Positions 54,151 to 63,038 of a stretch of DNA of 64,000 nt are shown here, in pieces (within the stretch, counting starts at the first letter, position 1; each line of letters opens with the position of its first letter). The notes under the pieces are model-generated. The model was not told where the DNA came from. It did not search any database and was given only the letters and a program-made list of their open reading frames with translations. The stretch is from Chryseobacterium wanjuense (lineage in GTDB: Bacteria > Bacteroidota > Bacteroidia > Flavobacteriales > Weeksellaceae): assembly GCF_900111495.1 (NCBI RefSeq), contig NZ_FOIU01000001.1, forward strand, positions 1,736,001 to 1,800,000, in the 5' to 3' direction. Both the position numbers and the translations under genes were made by a program.

Positions 54151-55320
54151 TTATTTGACCTTAATTTTCAGCAACTGTTCTATTTGATTATCTGTTGTAT
54201 AGCATTTCCCTATAAGCCCGGAAGCATTATTGGAGATAAATCCGTACAGTTCTTTATCTTTTTGCAAAAGACCGCAATACTTTATATAATCTTCAATAGA
54301 ATTAAAATTGGTGAGATATCCTGTAAATCCGTGTAGAATATAGTCTGTCATTCCGCCTACAGCATTACCGATCACCGGTTTTCCCAACGCCATTGCTTCC
54401 ATCACAACACGTGGTAATCCTTCTGTAGATGAGGGATGCAGTAAAACATCCATTTTCCCGAAATACTCCAGAACGTCACTTTTATTCAGTACAATTTCAA
54501 AATATTCCTGAAGCTGCTCTTCCTCAATCTGCTTTAAAATCTTATCATAATATTTCTGAGAAGCATCTCCCTGATAAATAATTCCTACCAACAGAATTTT
54601 AAACCTTACCTTATCACGCTTAAGCTTTTTCGCAATTTCAATCGTAATATGCTGTCCTTTTGACGGTAAAAACCCACCACAATGCATGATTACAAAAGGT
54701 CTGTCCGCTTGGTCATCGCTCCAGTTCGGGATATTTTCTCTGTCTTTAAAGTCATTTAAAAACCCGGTATAATCTATGGCATTCGGTACCGTATAAATAT
54801 CTTCCAGGGCGGCAAAACCTCCTGAGAAAATGGCCTGTCTCGTTGATTGCGAAACTCCGATGTAGATATCCGTTAATTTTTTAATTAAAATGGTATTAAA
54901 GCGGTTAACTGTTCGTGGTAAAAACCATCCTCTTGCAAAAAATGCAATTTTATAGCTTCCGGATTTCGATAATATGGATAATGTTTTGGTATTATTCACA
55001 ATCACAAGATCCGGCTGAAAATCATTGATCAGTAGTTTTATTTTTTTTCTGTAAGCACTTAGCAATTGCAGATATTTCATGTAATTAGAAAGCATCTTAA
55101 TTTTATTGCTGCTTGCCAATATGAACGGAGTTTGCCTTTTGTCAAGAATAGAATAGCTGATATTACGCTTTTCCATTGCCTGTACGAAAGGTTCGCAGGT
55201 TCCCCAGAAATCTATTATTTTCACCCCATGTCCGTTTTCCTGTAACCGCCCAGCCAATTCTACGGTGCTTTTTCTTGCACCCCCATAGTTCTGAACAGCT
55301 TCAACAAATAATATTTTCAT
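54151..55320 (-). CDS. GT4-family glycosyltransferase, second
   Basis: 389 residues, GT-B fold: MKILFVEAVQNYGGARKSTVELAGRLQENGH at the N-terminus, VPNAIDYTGF, and the donor-site motif STEGLPRVVMEAMALGKPVIGNAVGG with the E-x7-E pair intact. It transfers one sugar of the repeat unit; donor is unknown. A decayed copy of its own 5' end lies immediately upstream (55317-55535) and overlaps the start by 4 bp. Confidence 0.88.
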   Translation of the reverse strand: MKILFVEAVQNYGGARKSTVELAGRLQENGHGVKIIDFWGTCEPFVQAMEKRNISYSILDKRQTPFILASSNKIKMLSNYMKYLQLLSAYRKKIKLLINDFQPDLVIVNNTKTLSILSKSGSYKIAFFARGWFLPRTVNRFNTILIKKLTDIYIGVSQSTRQAIFSGGFAALEDIYTVPNAIDYTGFLNDFKDRENIPNWSDDQADRPFVIMHCGGFLPSKGQHITIEIAKKLKRDKVRFKILLVGIIYQGDASQKYYDKILKQIEEEQLQEYFEIVLNKSDVLEYFGKMDVLLHPSSTEGLPRVVMEAMALGKPVIGNAVGGMTDYILHGFTGYLTNFNSIEDYIKYCGLLQKDKELYGFISNNASGLIGKCYTTDNQIEQLLKIKVK

Positions 55321-55535
55321 GAGAAATTTATTTCTTTAAAATCATCAATAGTTTCATACTCAAAATTTGACTTGGCTTCATGCAAATTCGAGCCTGTATC
55401 CTTTTCAGAATAAGACTGAACATTGTAACAGAAATTTACTTTTGGTGACCCCTCTTCACGTAGTCGTCTTTCTAATTTTATGGCACTTTTGCGAACACCA
55501 AAAATCTGAACGGCTTCAAGGAAACTTATATTCAT
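55317..55535 (-). pseudogene. Truncated duplicate of the GT4 5' end
   Basis: A 72-codon frame begins MNISFLEAVQIFG then VRKSAIKLERRLREEG, which aligns with MKILFVEAVQNYGGARKSTVELAGRLQENG of the next gene with about 16 of 29 identities. After that the sequence does not match a glycosyltransferase. It is most likely a remnant of a lost paralogue or a partial duplication. Translation as a short peptide cannot be excluded. Confidence 0.6.
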
Positions 55536-55908
55536 TTTTATAGCACTTTCATTGTTATTATTGCAATCTGATAAAATTTGAGGTTATAGTTTTTTTAAGG
55601 CAAATATGAATAAACCAATACCACACTTTCAGAGCCATTAATGCTGAAAATATCGTTATTAATTCATTAATAAAAATGATTTTTTTTCAAAACTGTGTGT
55701 TCAGATACGAGTAGAAATGATACAAAAATGTTATTCACTAAATAATACAATCTTGCAAATTTATTTCTCGCAAAACCATTATTTAGATTACTATTTTACT
55801 ACTTTCAAAACAAATATACGAAAAAATAATATATCACAAATATTAGAATAAAAAATCCAATATGAATTTTTGTAAACATTCATATTTTTAACCATAATTC
55901 TTTATTAT
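55536..55908. other. 373-bp AT-rich gap within the polysaccharide locus
   Basis: Holds the terminator of the right-hand operon at its right end and should hold the promoter of the glycosyltransferase genes. No clear -7 element or ORF is recognised. Confidence 0.5.
55859..55887 (-). terminator. Terminator after the ATP-grasp gene
   Basis: Read on the minus strand, AATATGAATG pairs with ATTCATATT and is followed by GGATTTTTT. It lies 22 bp after the stop at 55909 and ends the Wzy-to-ATP-grasp operon. Confidence 0.65.
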
Positions 55909-56937
55909 TCAAGAATATGCATTTAAGAAACTGTGGACAATTTCGTATTCTAAATTAACATCTGTTTTATTCCATTTTAGATCCTTATCATAAAAACCTA
56001 AGCACTGATCATAAACATACGGTTGAAACCCGTAACTGATCTCTACCACCAATGGCTGATCATTTTCATCAAAAATAAAATCATACGCCACACATATCAT
56101 ATTAAGTTGCCGAGCCGCTTTAAAAGCTATATCTACAGCTTCTAAATTGAATTTTCCCGGAGCAAATTCGAGCATTCCGCTGCCGGAAGCTCTAAAATCA
56201 TTATTTCGGGTATTCCTTTTTAAATAATAACACTTATTACCAATAACGATAAGCCTTATATCATAGCTCAGGTTCGGAATAAACTCCTGAAAATAGACAT
56301 AGTTTCTCTGTTTGGGAAAAACTTTATATTGTTTGTCTACAAAAATGCCTTTCCCTCCCCATTTTATAATTCTTAGAAAATTGTGAAGTGTTTTTTGTCT
56401 CCGGAACCTTTCGATGGTATCCGTAAAGACCGTCCAGGAATCGAAAGCGTCAAACCCACGACCAAATGCCTGTTTCACCAGCTTTTTGGCCTGTTGTTTT
56501 GTTTTTACAAGTTTTACGTTGATGGATCCTGCACCTCCTTTTAGTTTAAAAACTTTCGGAAATGAGGTATTTTCTATATACTTTTCAGCTTCGTTCTGAT
56601 GATAAAAAACATCTGATTTTACTAATGGAATATCAAGGGCTTCCAGAAGATATTTCTGTGACACTTTATCATCAAAATGCCAGTAAGATTCTTCATTGGG
56701 GAATGTTTTTATCCCGATCTGATTAATAGATCTGAACAGGGTTCTCGCCTGCAGCATGTCCTCAAAATAATTCTGATTGAAATGCCACATAAAATGCGTT
56801 ATCCCATTGTCTTTTATCTGCTTAATAATATCATTATCAAAAGCATTCAATATCACATAAGGTATCTTTTTCTCCTCCAGATATTCAATCCAGCGATCAG
56901 AAAAACTTCCTTTACGATGATGTATTCCTATCTTCAT
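55909..56937 (-). CDS. ATP-grasp ligase of a surface polysaccharide locus
   Basis: 342 residues. N-terminal part (MKIGIHHRKGSFSDRWIEYL, ITHFMWHFNQ) precedes an ATP-grasp fold: DDKVSQKYLLEALDIPLVKS, FPKVFKLKGGAGSINVKLVKT (ATP-binding K and Gly loop), YVYFQEFIPNLSYDIRLIVIG, and the metal-binding end CVAYDFIFDENDQPLVVEISYGFQP. Such enzymes join a carboxylate to an amine or thiol through acyl phosphate. With HexNAc uronic acid made in the same locus, amide formation on the uronic acid carboxyl is an attractive guess. Start overlaps the wzx stop by 4 bp. Confidence 0.8.
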   Translation of the reverse strand: MKIGIHHRKGSFSDRWIEYLEEKKIPYVILNAFDNDIIKQIKDNGITHFMWHFNQNYFEDMLQARTLFRSINQIGIKTFPNEESYWHFDDKVSQKYLLEALDIPLVKSDVFYHQNEAEKYIENTSFPKVFKLKGGAGSINVKLVKTKQQAKKLVKQAFGRGFDAFDSWTVFTDTIERFRRQKTLHNFLRIIKWGGKGIFVDKQYKVFPKQRNYVYFQEFIPNLSYDIRLIVIGNKCYYLKRNTRNNDFRASGSGMLEFAPGKFNLEAVDIAFKAARQLNMICVAYDFIFDENDQPLVVEISYGFQPYVYDQCLGFYDKDLKWNKTDVNLEYEIVHSFLNAYS

Positions 56938-58172
56938 TTCTTTCTGTTAAAAAATTTATAATATAATCCTCCACCCATTACACATCTTGCCAATGATAAA
57001 TTGATAGCAGCCCCTAAAACAGAGTAAAAATGGATCAAAGGATAGGCTAAAACAAATCCCAAAAGGGAAGCAAATAATGTATTCTTCATCACCAGTTTAT
57101 CCTGACGGTGTACAATAAAATAATTAAGCCCAAAAACATTATATAACGTATATCCAAACAAACCAATCGCCAATATCAGCAATATCCAGAAGGCATTATC
57201 ATAGCTTACATTCAGATACCAGAAAATTACTTTATTAAAAGCCAACACCCCAATTACCATTACGGTTATCATGATCAGCATCATTTTTTTATACCATTGG
57301 AAAGCATCTTTTCTTCGGTTTAAAAAAGGGAAAAATACACGCGAAAGAATTTCAATTAAGGCTACAATTAGATTTATAATCGTTAAAATAGCCTGATAAA
57401 TACCCACTAACTGTGCTGTTCCAAAGATCCCCAACACAAACGTACTGGTGTTATTATACAACGTAGGAACAAACTGATTGATGAAAATCGGTGAATTCAC
57501 TTTTATTGTTTTAATAACCGTTTTGTAGGGCAGAAAAATAAACTTCAGTTTATATTTTTTTATCAATAAATACTGTCCTACTAAAGCTGCTCCGATATAT
57601 CCGGCACTTTGAAGCAGAGGATAAATCCAGAAATCACTTTCTTTTTTAATAAAAATAAAAACGCATAGGGTAAAAAAAAGCTTAATGCCTAAATTTAAAT
57701 AAGTGATATAACGCATTTTCTCAATCCCCTGAAAAAACCATTCTGGAAATAAAGCATATCCTAATAAGAGTAAACTTGTATAAAAATAAATGACTCTATT
57801 TTCATAAAAAGGCGGATAAAAATAAACTACTAATGCAATAACAAGCCATGAAAGCAATAGAAACAAAGCCTTAATTGTTAAAACTTTACTGTAAATAATA
57901 TTCAGTTTTTTCGGGCTGTCTCTGTAGATAGCCACATCGCGGGTCGCCGTAATCTTGAAGCTATAATCCGTAAGTGCCGTAAAATAAGCAATCAACGATG
58001 CCGAAAAGACAATAACTCCATATTTTTCGAACCCAATTACCCTTAAAATATAAGGCAACGTGATCAGAGGCAGCACCATTCCTATGAGCTGCAATGCAGA
58101 TAATGAAACAAAGTTTTCCAACAATGCTTTTTTATCTTTGGTGTTAAAAATCTTTTTTATCCTGTTAATCAT
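56934..58172 (-). CDS. wzx: Wzx-type repeat-unit flippase
   Basis: 412 residues with 10-12 hydrophobic helices and family landmarks LITLPYILRVIGFEKYGVIVFSASLIAYF, ITATRDVAIYRD, YALFPEWFFQGIEKM and SPIFINQFVPTLYNNTSTFVLG. It moves the undecaprenyl-linked repeat unit across the inner membrane. Overlaps the ATP-grasp gene by 4 bp and the beta-helix gene by 1 bp, so these are translated as a coupled set with wzy. Confidence 0.9.
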   Translation of the reverse strand: MINRIKKIFNTKDKKALLENFVSLSALQLIGMVLPLITLPYILRVIGFEKYGVIVFSASLIAYFTALTDYSFKITATRDVAIYRDSPKKLNIIYSKVLTIKALFLLLSWLVIALVVYFYPPFYENRVIYFYTSLLLLGYALFPEWFFQGIEKMRYITYLNLGIKLFFTLCVFIFIKKESDFWIYPLLQSAGYIGAALVGQYLLIKKYKLKFIFLPYKTVIKTIKVNSPIFINQFVPTLYNNTSTFVLGIFGTAQLVGIYQAILTIINLIVALIEILSRVFFPFLNRRKDAFQWYKKMMLIMITVMVIGVLAFNKVIFWYLNVSYDNAFWILLILAIGLFGYTLYNVFGLNYFIVHRQDKLVMKNTLFASLLGFVLAYPLIHFYSVLGAAINLSLARCVMGGGLYYKFFNRKK

Positions 58173-59269
58173 TACTTTAAGGTAATCGTTTCGTCGTTAT
58201 TTTTAAACTTCTGACCAAAGCCGTTGGCATTTTTTGAAGCTGGATTTATTTTCTGCAGATCGATATTCACATTTACCTGATGCGGAGCCCCTTTAAATGA
58301 CCTGAATTTCGCAGTTGCATTGTTTTGTGAAGAAAAATTATTCACACTGATATTTCCGCTCAGCTGAGGAAATCCTGCATTTGGCTTATCTCTGGTAACC
58401 GCCATCCCGAAGCCTATTTTAGATCCATTATCTTTAAAATTATTGATGGCAATTGAAATGGCTTTCTGCTGTTTTCCAACTATACTTCCGGGAGAAATTA
58501 CGATTCCGTAATTGCCGTTGTTCTGGGTTTCTATATTGGTAAGCTTTACATTTTTTACTTCGTAATTATTACTGTCCGGCTCAACATCAATCCCCGCCTG
58601 AGGATTATGTCCGGACGTATTGGCGATGTAGGCATTTTCTACCACCAAATTGGTAACTCCTCCTATGGTAAGACCATTTCTGCGGTTGTCTTTTAAGATG
58701 GTATTTTTTAGTGTTATATCCGAAGAACTGATATTATTTCTGCCGCCGATGCAAATTCCGTCGCCCCAGCAGCTTTCGATGGAAGCTCCGATGATTTTAA
58801 TATTGCTTCCGGACAAAATATAAATTCCCATTCCCCATTCTCCGGTGGTCGACAAATGTTTGTGTTTGTCCCCGATAAGTGTTGGATAATAAATCGTTAC
58901 GTTTTGAATATTAAACAAATTAAGAATACCGTTGCGGTCTTTTGCATTGGGCTTCATGATCAGTTTTGAATTTTTCTGAAACAGAATTTTTTGATTTGAT
59001 TTTAAAGCCAATCCGTTTTCATTAACCAAAACAGGAAAATCAGGCATGATCAACACAGTATTTTCGTTGATCCCTTTTTGTATATAATCGGTATAATCTG
59101 TGTCCCCGTTTTTAGAATAGCCTTTTGGCAGGTACGACGTAAGATCTTTCGTTGTTTTAAAATATTGACTTTTAACGGTTGCATAGCCTGAAAAACGGTC
59201 TTGTACATACTGCTGACTGTTTCCCAAAAAATACATTAACGCAAAAAATAAGAATATTACCTTTTTCAT
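58172..59269 (-). CDS. Secreted right-handed beta-helix protein in a wzx/wzy operon
   Basis: 365 residues, signal peptide ending GNSQ. Pectate-lyase-type parallel beta-helix repeats from about 90 to 330 (NVTIYYPTLIGDKHKH, GICIGGRNNISSSDITLKNTIL, NGLTIGGVTNLVVENAYI, GIDVEPDSNNYEVKNVKLTNI). Acidic and Lys/Arg residues along the helix could form a lyase or epimerase site; none is diagnostic. Its placement between wzx and wzy with overlaps on both sides ties it to polymer handling in the periplasm, as alginate-type lyases and C5-epimerases are in other pathways. Confidence 0.78.
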   Translation of the reverse strand: MKKVIFLFFALMYFLGNSQQYVQDRFSGYATVKSQYFKTTKDLTSYLPKGYSKNGDTDYTDYIQKGINENTVLIMPDFPVLVNENGLALKSNQKILFQKNSKLIMKPNAKDRNGILNLFNIQNVTIYYPTLIGDKHKHLSTTGEWGMGIYILSGSNIKIIGASIESCWGDGICIGGRNNISSSDITLKNTILKDNRRNGLTIGGVTNLVVENAYIANTSGHNPQAGIDVEPDSNNYEVKNVKLTNIETQNNGNYGIVISPGSIVGKQQKAISIAINNFKDNGSKIGFGMAVTRDKPNAGFPQLSGNISVNNFSSQNNATAKFRSFKGAPHQVNVNIDLQKINPASKNANGFGQKFKNNDETITLK

Positions 59270-60645
59270 TTTGTTACATTTAATTTGTTAATCATTGTAA
59301 AGAATGGTATAAACACCACTAAATTGATAAATAATGTAGCAGAAATAGAACCTATATTAATCATCATGGAAGTCGCACAGCCAAAAGCCAGAATGATGTA
59401 TAAAAAAAACAATACTGCCGAATTGGTAGAATAAGCTTTTCTTTCAAATCTAAAGGCTAAAAGCGTTAAAATAAATATATAGATATAAAAAAAATAAATC
59501 GAAAAATGATACAATCCTGCTACCGAAACCGGAACAATCTGATCTCTGGAACGTCCCGCTCCGTAGATCTCATTATTGAATTTAATATTTGTCTTATAAT
59601 TATCATTGGAAAACCTTGACAATACAGGAATATTCTGCGTAATATCCGATACAAAATAATAATACTTTTCAAAAGGATTCACCTGATTTTTTTTATAAGA
59701 ATCATATCCTATCGCATAGTTGGCCACCCCTCCAAAATAAGCATTCAGATCATGAAGACTGAAAAACCCACCGACATCCGCCTTTTTTGTATTTTCTGAG
59801 AATTTAGCCACTGAAGCCAGCAACAATATAATTCCAAAGAACACAGAAGTATAGGTAAGGATTCTTTTCCTGTAAACCGGGTAAAAATAAATTAATAAAA
59901 GTACCAGCGGAAAAGTAGCATACACAATACTGAATCGGCTGATCCCCACAATTATCGTCGCATTCATCAATACAACGAGTATTGAAAGGGCAAGCTTTGT
60001 TCCTTGTTTTATCTTAAACGAATCTATTGCCGAAAAAATAAAAAGAACGATATACGCCCTCATCACAGGGAACATGATACTTACCAACGGAGAAATAGCC
60101 TCGAGGTCACCGGAAAGTTTCAGCTTCAAATAGGTTGAAATATCCCATACGAAACTTAATTTCTGCAAAAAGCTCCTGTTTAAAGCAATAATTAATATAA
60201 ACAGAACAAATAAGCCGGTATTCACGGTATTAAGCGGTAAAAATTTTAACTGGTTTTTCTCTGCTTTAATTTCCTTTGAATACGTACAGATATGATAAGC
60301 TATTAATACAAACAACAGCTCTACCAACATCATAGCAACAGCATAAGGCTCATTAATTGTCGTACTTCCAAATCTCAGTTTATCAGTAGTCAAAAAAAGA
60401 CATGGAATAACAATATACCGTATCAATTGCTGAATTGTAATGATCCAGAAAATAAAATAAGATTTGAGCTTAACAAATATATTTGAGATAAATAATGTGA
60501 AAAAGCCCAGCCCCACCGGTAAAAAATAAACATCCTGATAAGAAGCATTATTCACCTTTCCATAGATTAAAAAACCTATGAAAAAAAACAAAAAACTAAA
60601 AGCGAATAAAACTAATTTGAATGATTTATTTACCTCCATGCTCAA
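59266..60645 (-). CDS. wzy: Wzy-type polysaccharide polymerase
   Basis: 459 residues with about 12 transmembrane helices and a large periplasmic loop around 290-370 (FFSLHDLNAYFGGVANYAIGYDSYKKNQVNPFEKYYYF, GRSRDQIVPVSVAG). This topology fits Wzy/O-antigen polymerase. A start at the second Met gives MEVNKSFK; the difference is two residues. It polymerises flipped repeat units at the outer face of the inner membrane. First gene of the wzy, beta-helix, wzx, ATP-grasp operon. Confidence 0.82.
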   Translation of the reverse strand: MSMEVNKSFKLVLFAFSFLFFFIGFLIYGKVNNASYQDVYFLPVGLGFFTLFISNIFVKLKSYFIFWIITIQQLIRYIVIPCLFLTTDKLRFGSTTINEPYAVAMMLVELLFVLIAYHICTYSKEIKAEKNQLKFLPLNTVNTGLFVLFILIIALNRSFLQKLSFVWDISTYLKLKLSGDLEAISPLVSIMFPVMRAYIVLFIFSAIDSFKIKQGTKLALSILVVLMNATIIVGISRFSIVYATFPLVLLLIYFYPVYRKRILTYTSVFFGIILLLASVAKFSENTKKADVGGFFSLHDLNAYFGGVANYAIGYDSYKKNQVNPFEKYYYFVSDITQNIPVLSRFSNDNYKTNIKFNNEIYGAGRSRDQIVPVSVAGLYHFSIYFFYIYIFILTLLAFRFERKAYSTNSAVLFFLYIILAFGCATSMMINIGSISATLFINLVVFIPFFTMINKLNVTK

Positions 60646-60749
60646 TACAATGCTTCCTTCTTACTTAAATAAATACTAATGCATTACAATTTCAAATTCG
60701 GATGAACTATAGAAAAGCTTAAAAACCTTCTATCCTCAACTTTACCATA

Positions 60750-62042
60750 TTACAATCTGGAATCACATACTTCCAGCACGCCTTTTACATCATAAATTAC
60801 CCCTTCTTCTTTTAAATACTTACGTAGGTCTAAATTCCTGAATTCATTGTGTGCTACGGTAAGAATGATCGCATCAAACTTCTCTTCCGGAACCTCGTTG
60901 ACAACCGTAAGACCGTACTCATGCTGTACCTCTGCAGGATCAGCCCAAGGATCAAAAGTAGTCACCTGTAAAGCGTAATCTTCAAGCCCCTGAATGACAT
61001 CTACTGCTTTGGTATTTCTCACGTCAGGGCAATTTTCTTTAAATGTTATCCCTAAGTTTAAAACACGGGCATCATTTATATTAATTTTCTTTTTGATCAT
61101 GGTTTTTACCAGCTGTGAAGCCACATACTGCCCCATTGAATCGTTAAGACGACGTCCTGCCAATATGATTTCAGGGTGATAACCGTTTTCCTGAGCCTTT
61201 TGAGCCAGATAATAAGGATCTACTCCGATGCAGTGACCACCTACCAATCCTGGTTTGAAGGGTAGAAAATTCCACTTCGTTCCGGCAGCTTTTAAAACCG
61301 CATGGGTATCAATTTCCAGAAGATTGAAAATTTTTGCTAATTCATTAACAAAAGCGATATTAATATCTCTCTGTGAATTTTCAATTACTTTGGCTGCTTC
61401 CGCAATCTTGATTGTCGGTGCCAAGTGGGTTCCTGCAATAATCACAGATTTATATAAACCATCTACGATTTCACCAATTTCAGGTGTTGAACCGGAAGTT
61501 ACTTTTAATATTTTTTCTACCGTATGTTCCTTATCTCCGGGATTGATACGTTCCGGCGAGTATCCTGCAAAGAAATCCTGATTAAATTTTAATCCTGAAA
61601 CCTTTTCCAGAACGGGAATACATTCTTCTTCAGTTGCTCCCGGATATACCGTAGATTCATAGATTACGATATCATTTTTAGATAAAACCTTCCCTACCGT
61701 TTCCGAAGCTTTGTACAAAGGTGTCAGGTCGGGGCGGTTATGTTGGTCAACCGGAGTCGGAACCGTGATAATGTAAATATTCGCATCCTGAATATCGCTG
61801 ATATCATGAGAGCAGAACAATCCGTTTTTATCAGTTTGATGAAAAGGATTTTCCTGTATCAATACAGATTCCAACACATCGTTTTCTACTTCCAGTGTAC
61901 TGTCTGTTCCTGTTTTCAATTCACCAATTCTTTTCTGATTGATATCAAAACCTACAACCGGAAATCGGGTTGCAAATAATCGGGCTAAAGGAAGACCTAC
62001 GTATCCTAAGCCGATAACGGCTATTTTATATTGTTTTTCCAC
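60750..62042 (-). CDS. UDP-N-acetylhexosamine 6-dehydrogenase (TviB/WbpO type)
   Basis: 430 residues. NAD site [10 protein letters not shown] (11-20), [34 protein letters not shown], catalytic C271 in [19 protein letters not shown], and K212 in [27 protein letters not shown]. Two rounds of oxidation turn the 6-OH of UDP-GalNAc or UDP-GlcNAc into a carboxyl. With the WbpP-type epimerase next door, UDP-GalNAc uronic acid is the best product guess. It is followed by a 104-bp gap before wzy and preceded at 25 bp by the epimerase gene. Confidence 0.9.
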   Translation of the reverse strand: MEKQYKIAVIGLGYVGLPLARLFATRFPVVGFDINQKRIGELKTGTDSTLEVENDVLESVLIQENPFHQTDKNGLFCSHDISDIQDANIYIITVPTPVDQHNRPDLTPLYKASETVGKVLSKNDIVIYESTVYPGATEEECIPVLEKVSGLKFNQDFFAGYSPERINPGDKEHTVEKILKVTSGSTPEIGEIVDGLYKSVIIAGTHLAPTIKIAEAAKVIENSQRDINIAFVNELAKIFNLLEIDTHAVLKAAGTKWNFLPFKPGLVGGHCIGVDPYYLAQKAQENGYHPEIILAGRRLNDSMGQYVASQLVKTMIKKKININDARVLNLGITFKENCPDVRNTKAVDVIQGLEDYALQVTTFDPWADPAEVQHEYGLTVVNEVPEEKFDAIILTVAHNEFRNLDLRKYLKEEGVIYDVKGVLEVCDSRL

Positions 62043-62067
62043 AAAGATTTACTTTAGAAATGTTTTA

Positions 62068-63036
62068 TTATTTTAAATTTTCCCAATACCAACTTATAGC
62101 TTCCTGTAAGCCTTTTTCTATAGTATGGGTAGGTTTGTATCCTAATAATTTTCCTGCTTTTTCCACCGACGCCAGCGAATGCGGGATATCACCGACACGG
62201 TTTGGGCCATAAGTCGCTTCAATACCGGCAATTTTTTCATCGAATTCACTTAAATATTGTTTAAGATATCCGATCAGGTCGTTTAATGTCGTACGATCAC
62301 CGACTGCTGTATTATAAACTGTATTGATCGCTTCAGGATTTTCAGTCAGCATCGCCAGTTCATTCATCTGGATGACATTATCGATATAAGTAAAATCACG
62401 TGAATAATCTCCTGTCCCGTTGATTTTAGGAGATTCATGATTTATTAATTGTTTTATAAATAACGGAATTACAGCCGCATAAGCTCCGTTAGGATCCTGT
62501 CTGCGCCCGAATACGTTGAAATATCGTAATCCGATACATTCCATCCCATAGGTTTTTCCGAATACATCAGCATACAATTCATTGACATATTTGGTAATGG
62601 CATAAGGTGATAACGGTCTTCCGATGACATCCTCCACTTTTGGAAGCGATGCAGAATCACCGTATGTAGACGATGAAGCGGCATAGATAAAACGTTTCAC
62701 TTTAGCATCACGCGCGGCAACCAGCATATTCAAAAACCCTGAAACATTCACTTCGTTACTCGTAATAGGATTTTTAATCGACCTTGGAACTGAGCCTAAT
62801 GCAGCCTGATGCAGTACATAATCTACATCTTCCACTGCCTGCTGACAGGTTTCCAAATCACGTATATCTCCTTCGATTAATTTATAATTTGGATTTTGAA
62901 GAAAAGGCTCGATATTATGACGGTGTCCTGTTGCAAAATTATCTAAGCAGACAACATAATAACCTTTATTTAAAAAATACTCTGTAAGGTTGGAACCGAT
63001 AAATCCTGCTCCCCCTGTAATTAAAATTTTCTGCAT
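62068..63036 (-). CDS. UDP-N-acetylglucosamine 4-epimerase (WbpP/TviC type)
   Basis: 322 residues, extended SDR. Cofactor loop GGAGFIGSNL (8-17), catalytic S122 region AASSSTYGD, Y145 and K149 in YAITKYVNE, and the WbpP/TviC signature GSVPRSIKNPITSNEVNVSG. It interconverts UDP-GlcNAc and UDP-GalNAc, or the matching uronic acids. It overlaps nothing but sits 2 bp before the tyrosine-kinase stop, so it is cotranscribed with the kinase and dehydrogenase. Confidence 0.9.
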   Translation of the reverse strand: MQKILITGGAGFIGSNLTEYFLNKGYYVVCLDNFATGHRHNIEPFLQNPNYKLIEGDIRDLETCQQAVEDVDYVLHQAALGSVPRSIKNPITSNEVNVSGFLNMLVAARDAKVKRFIYAASSSTYGDSASLPKVEDVIGRPLSPYAITKYVNELYADVFGKTYGMECIGLRYFNVFGRRQDPNGAYAAVIPLFIKQLINHESPKINGTGDYSRDFTYIDNVIQMNELAMLTENPEAINTVYNTAVGDRTTLNDLIGYLKQYLSEFDEKIAGIEATYGPNRVGDIPHSLASVEKAGKLLGYKPTHTIEKGLQEAISWYWENLK

Positions 63037-63038
63037 TT

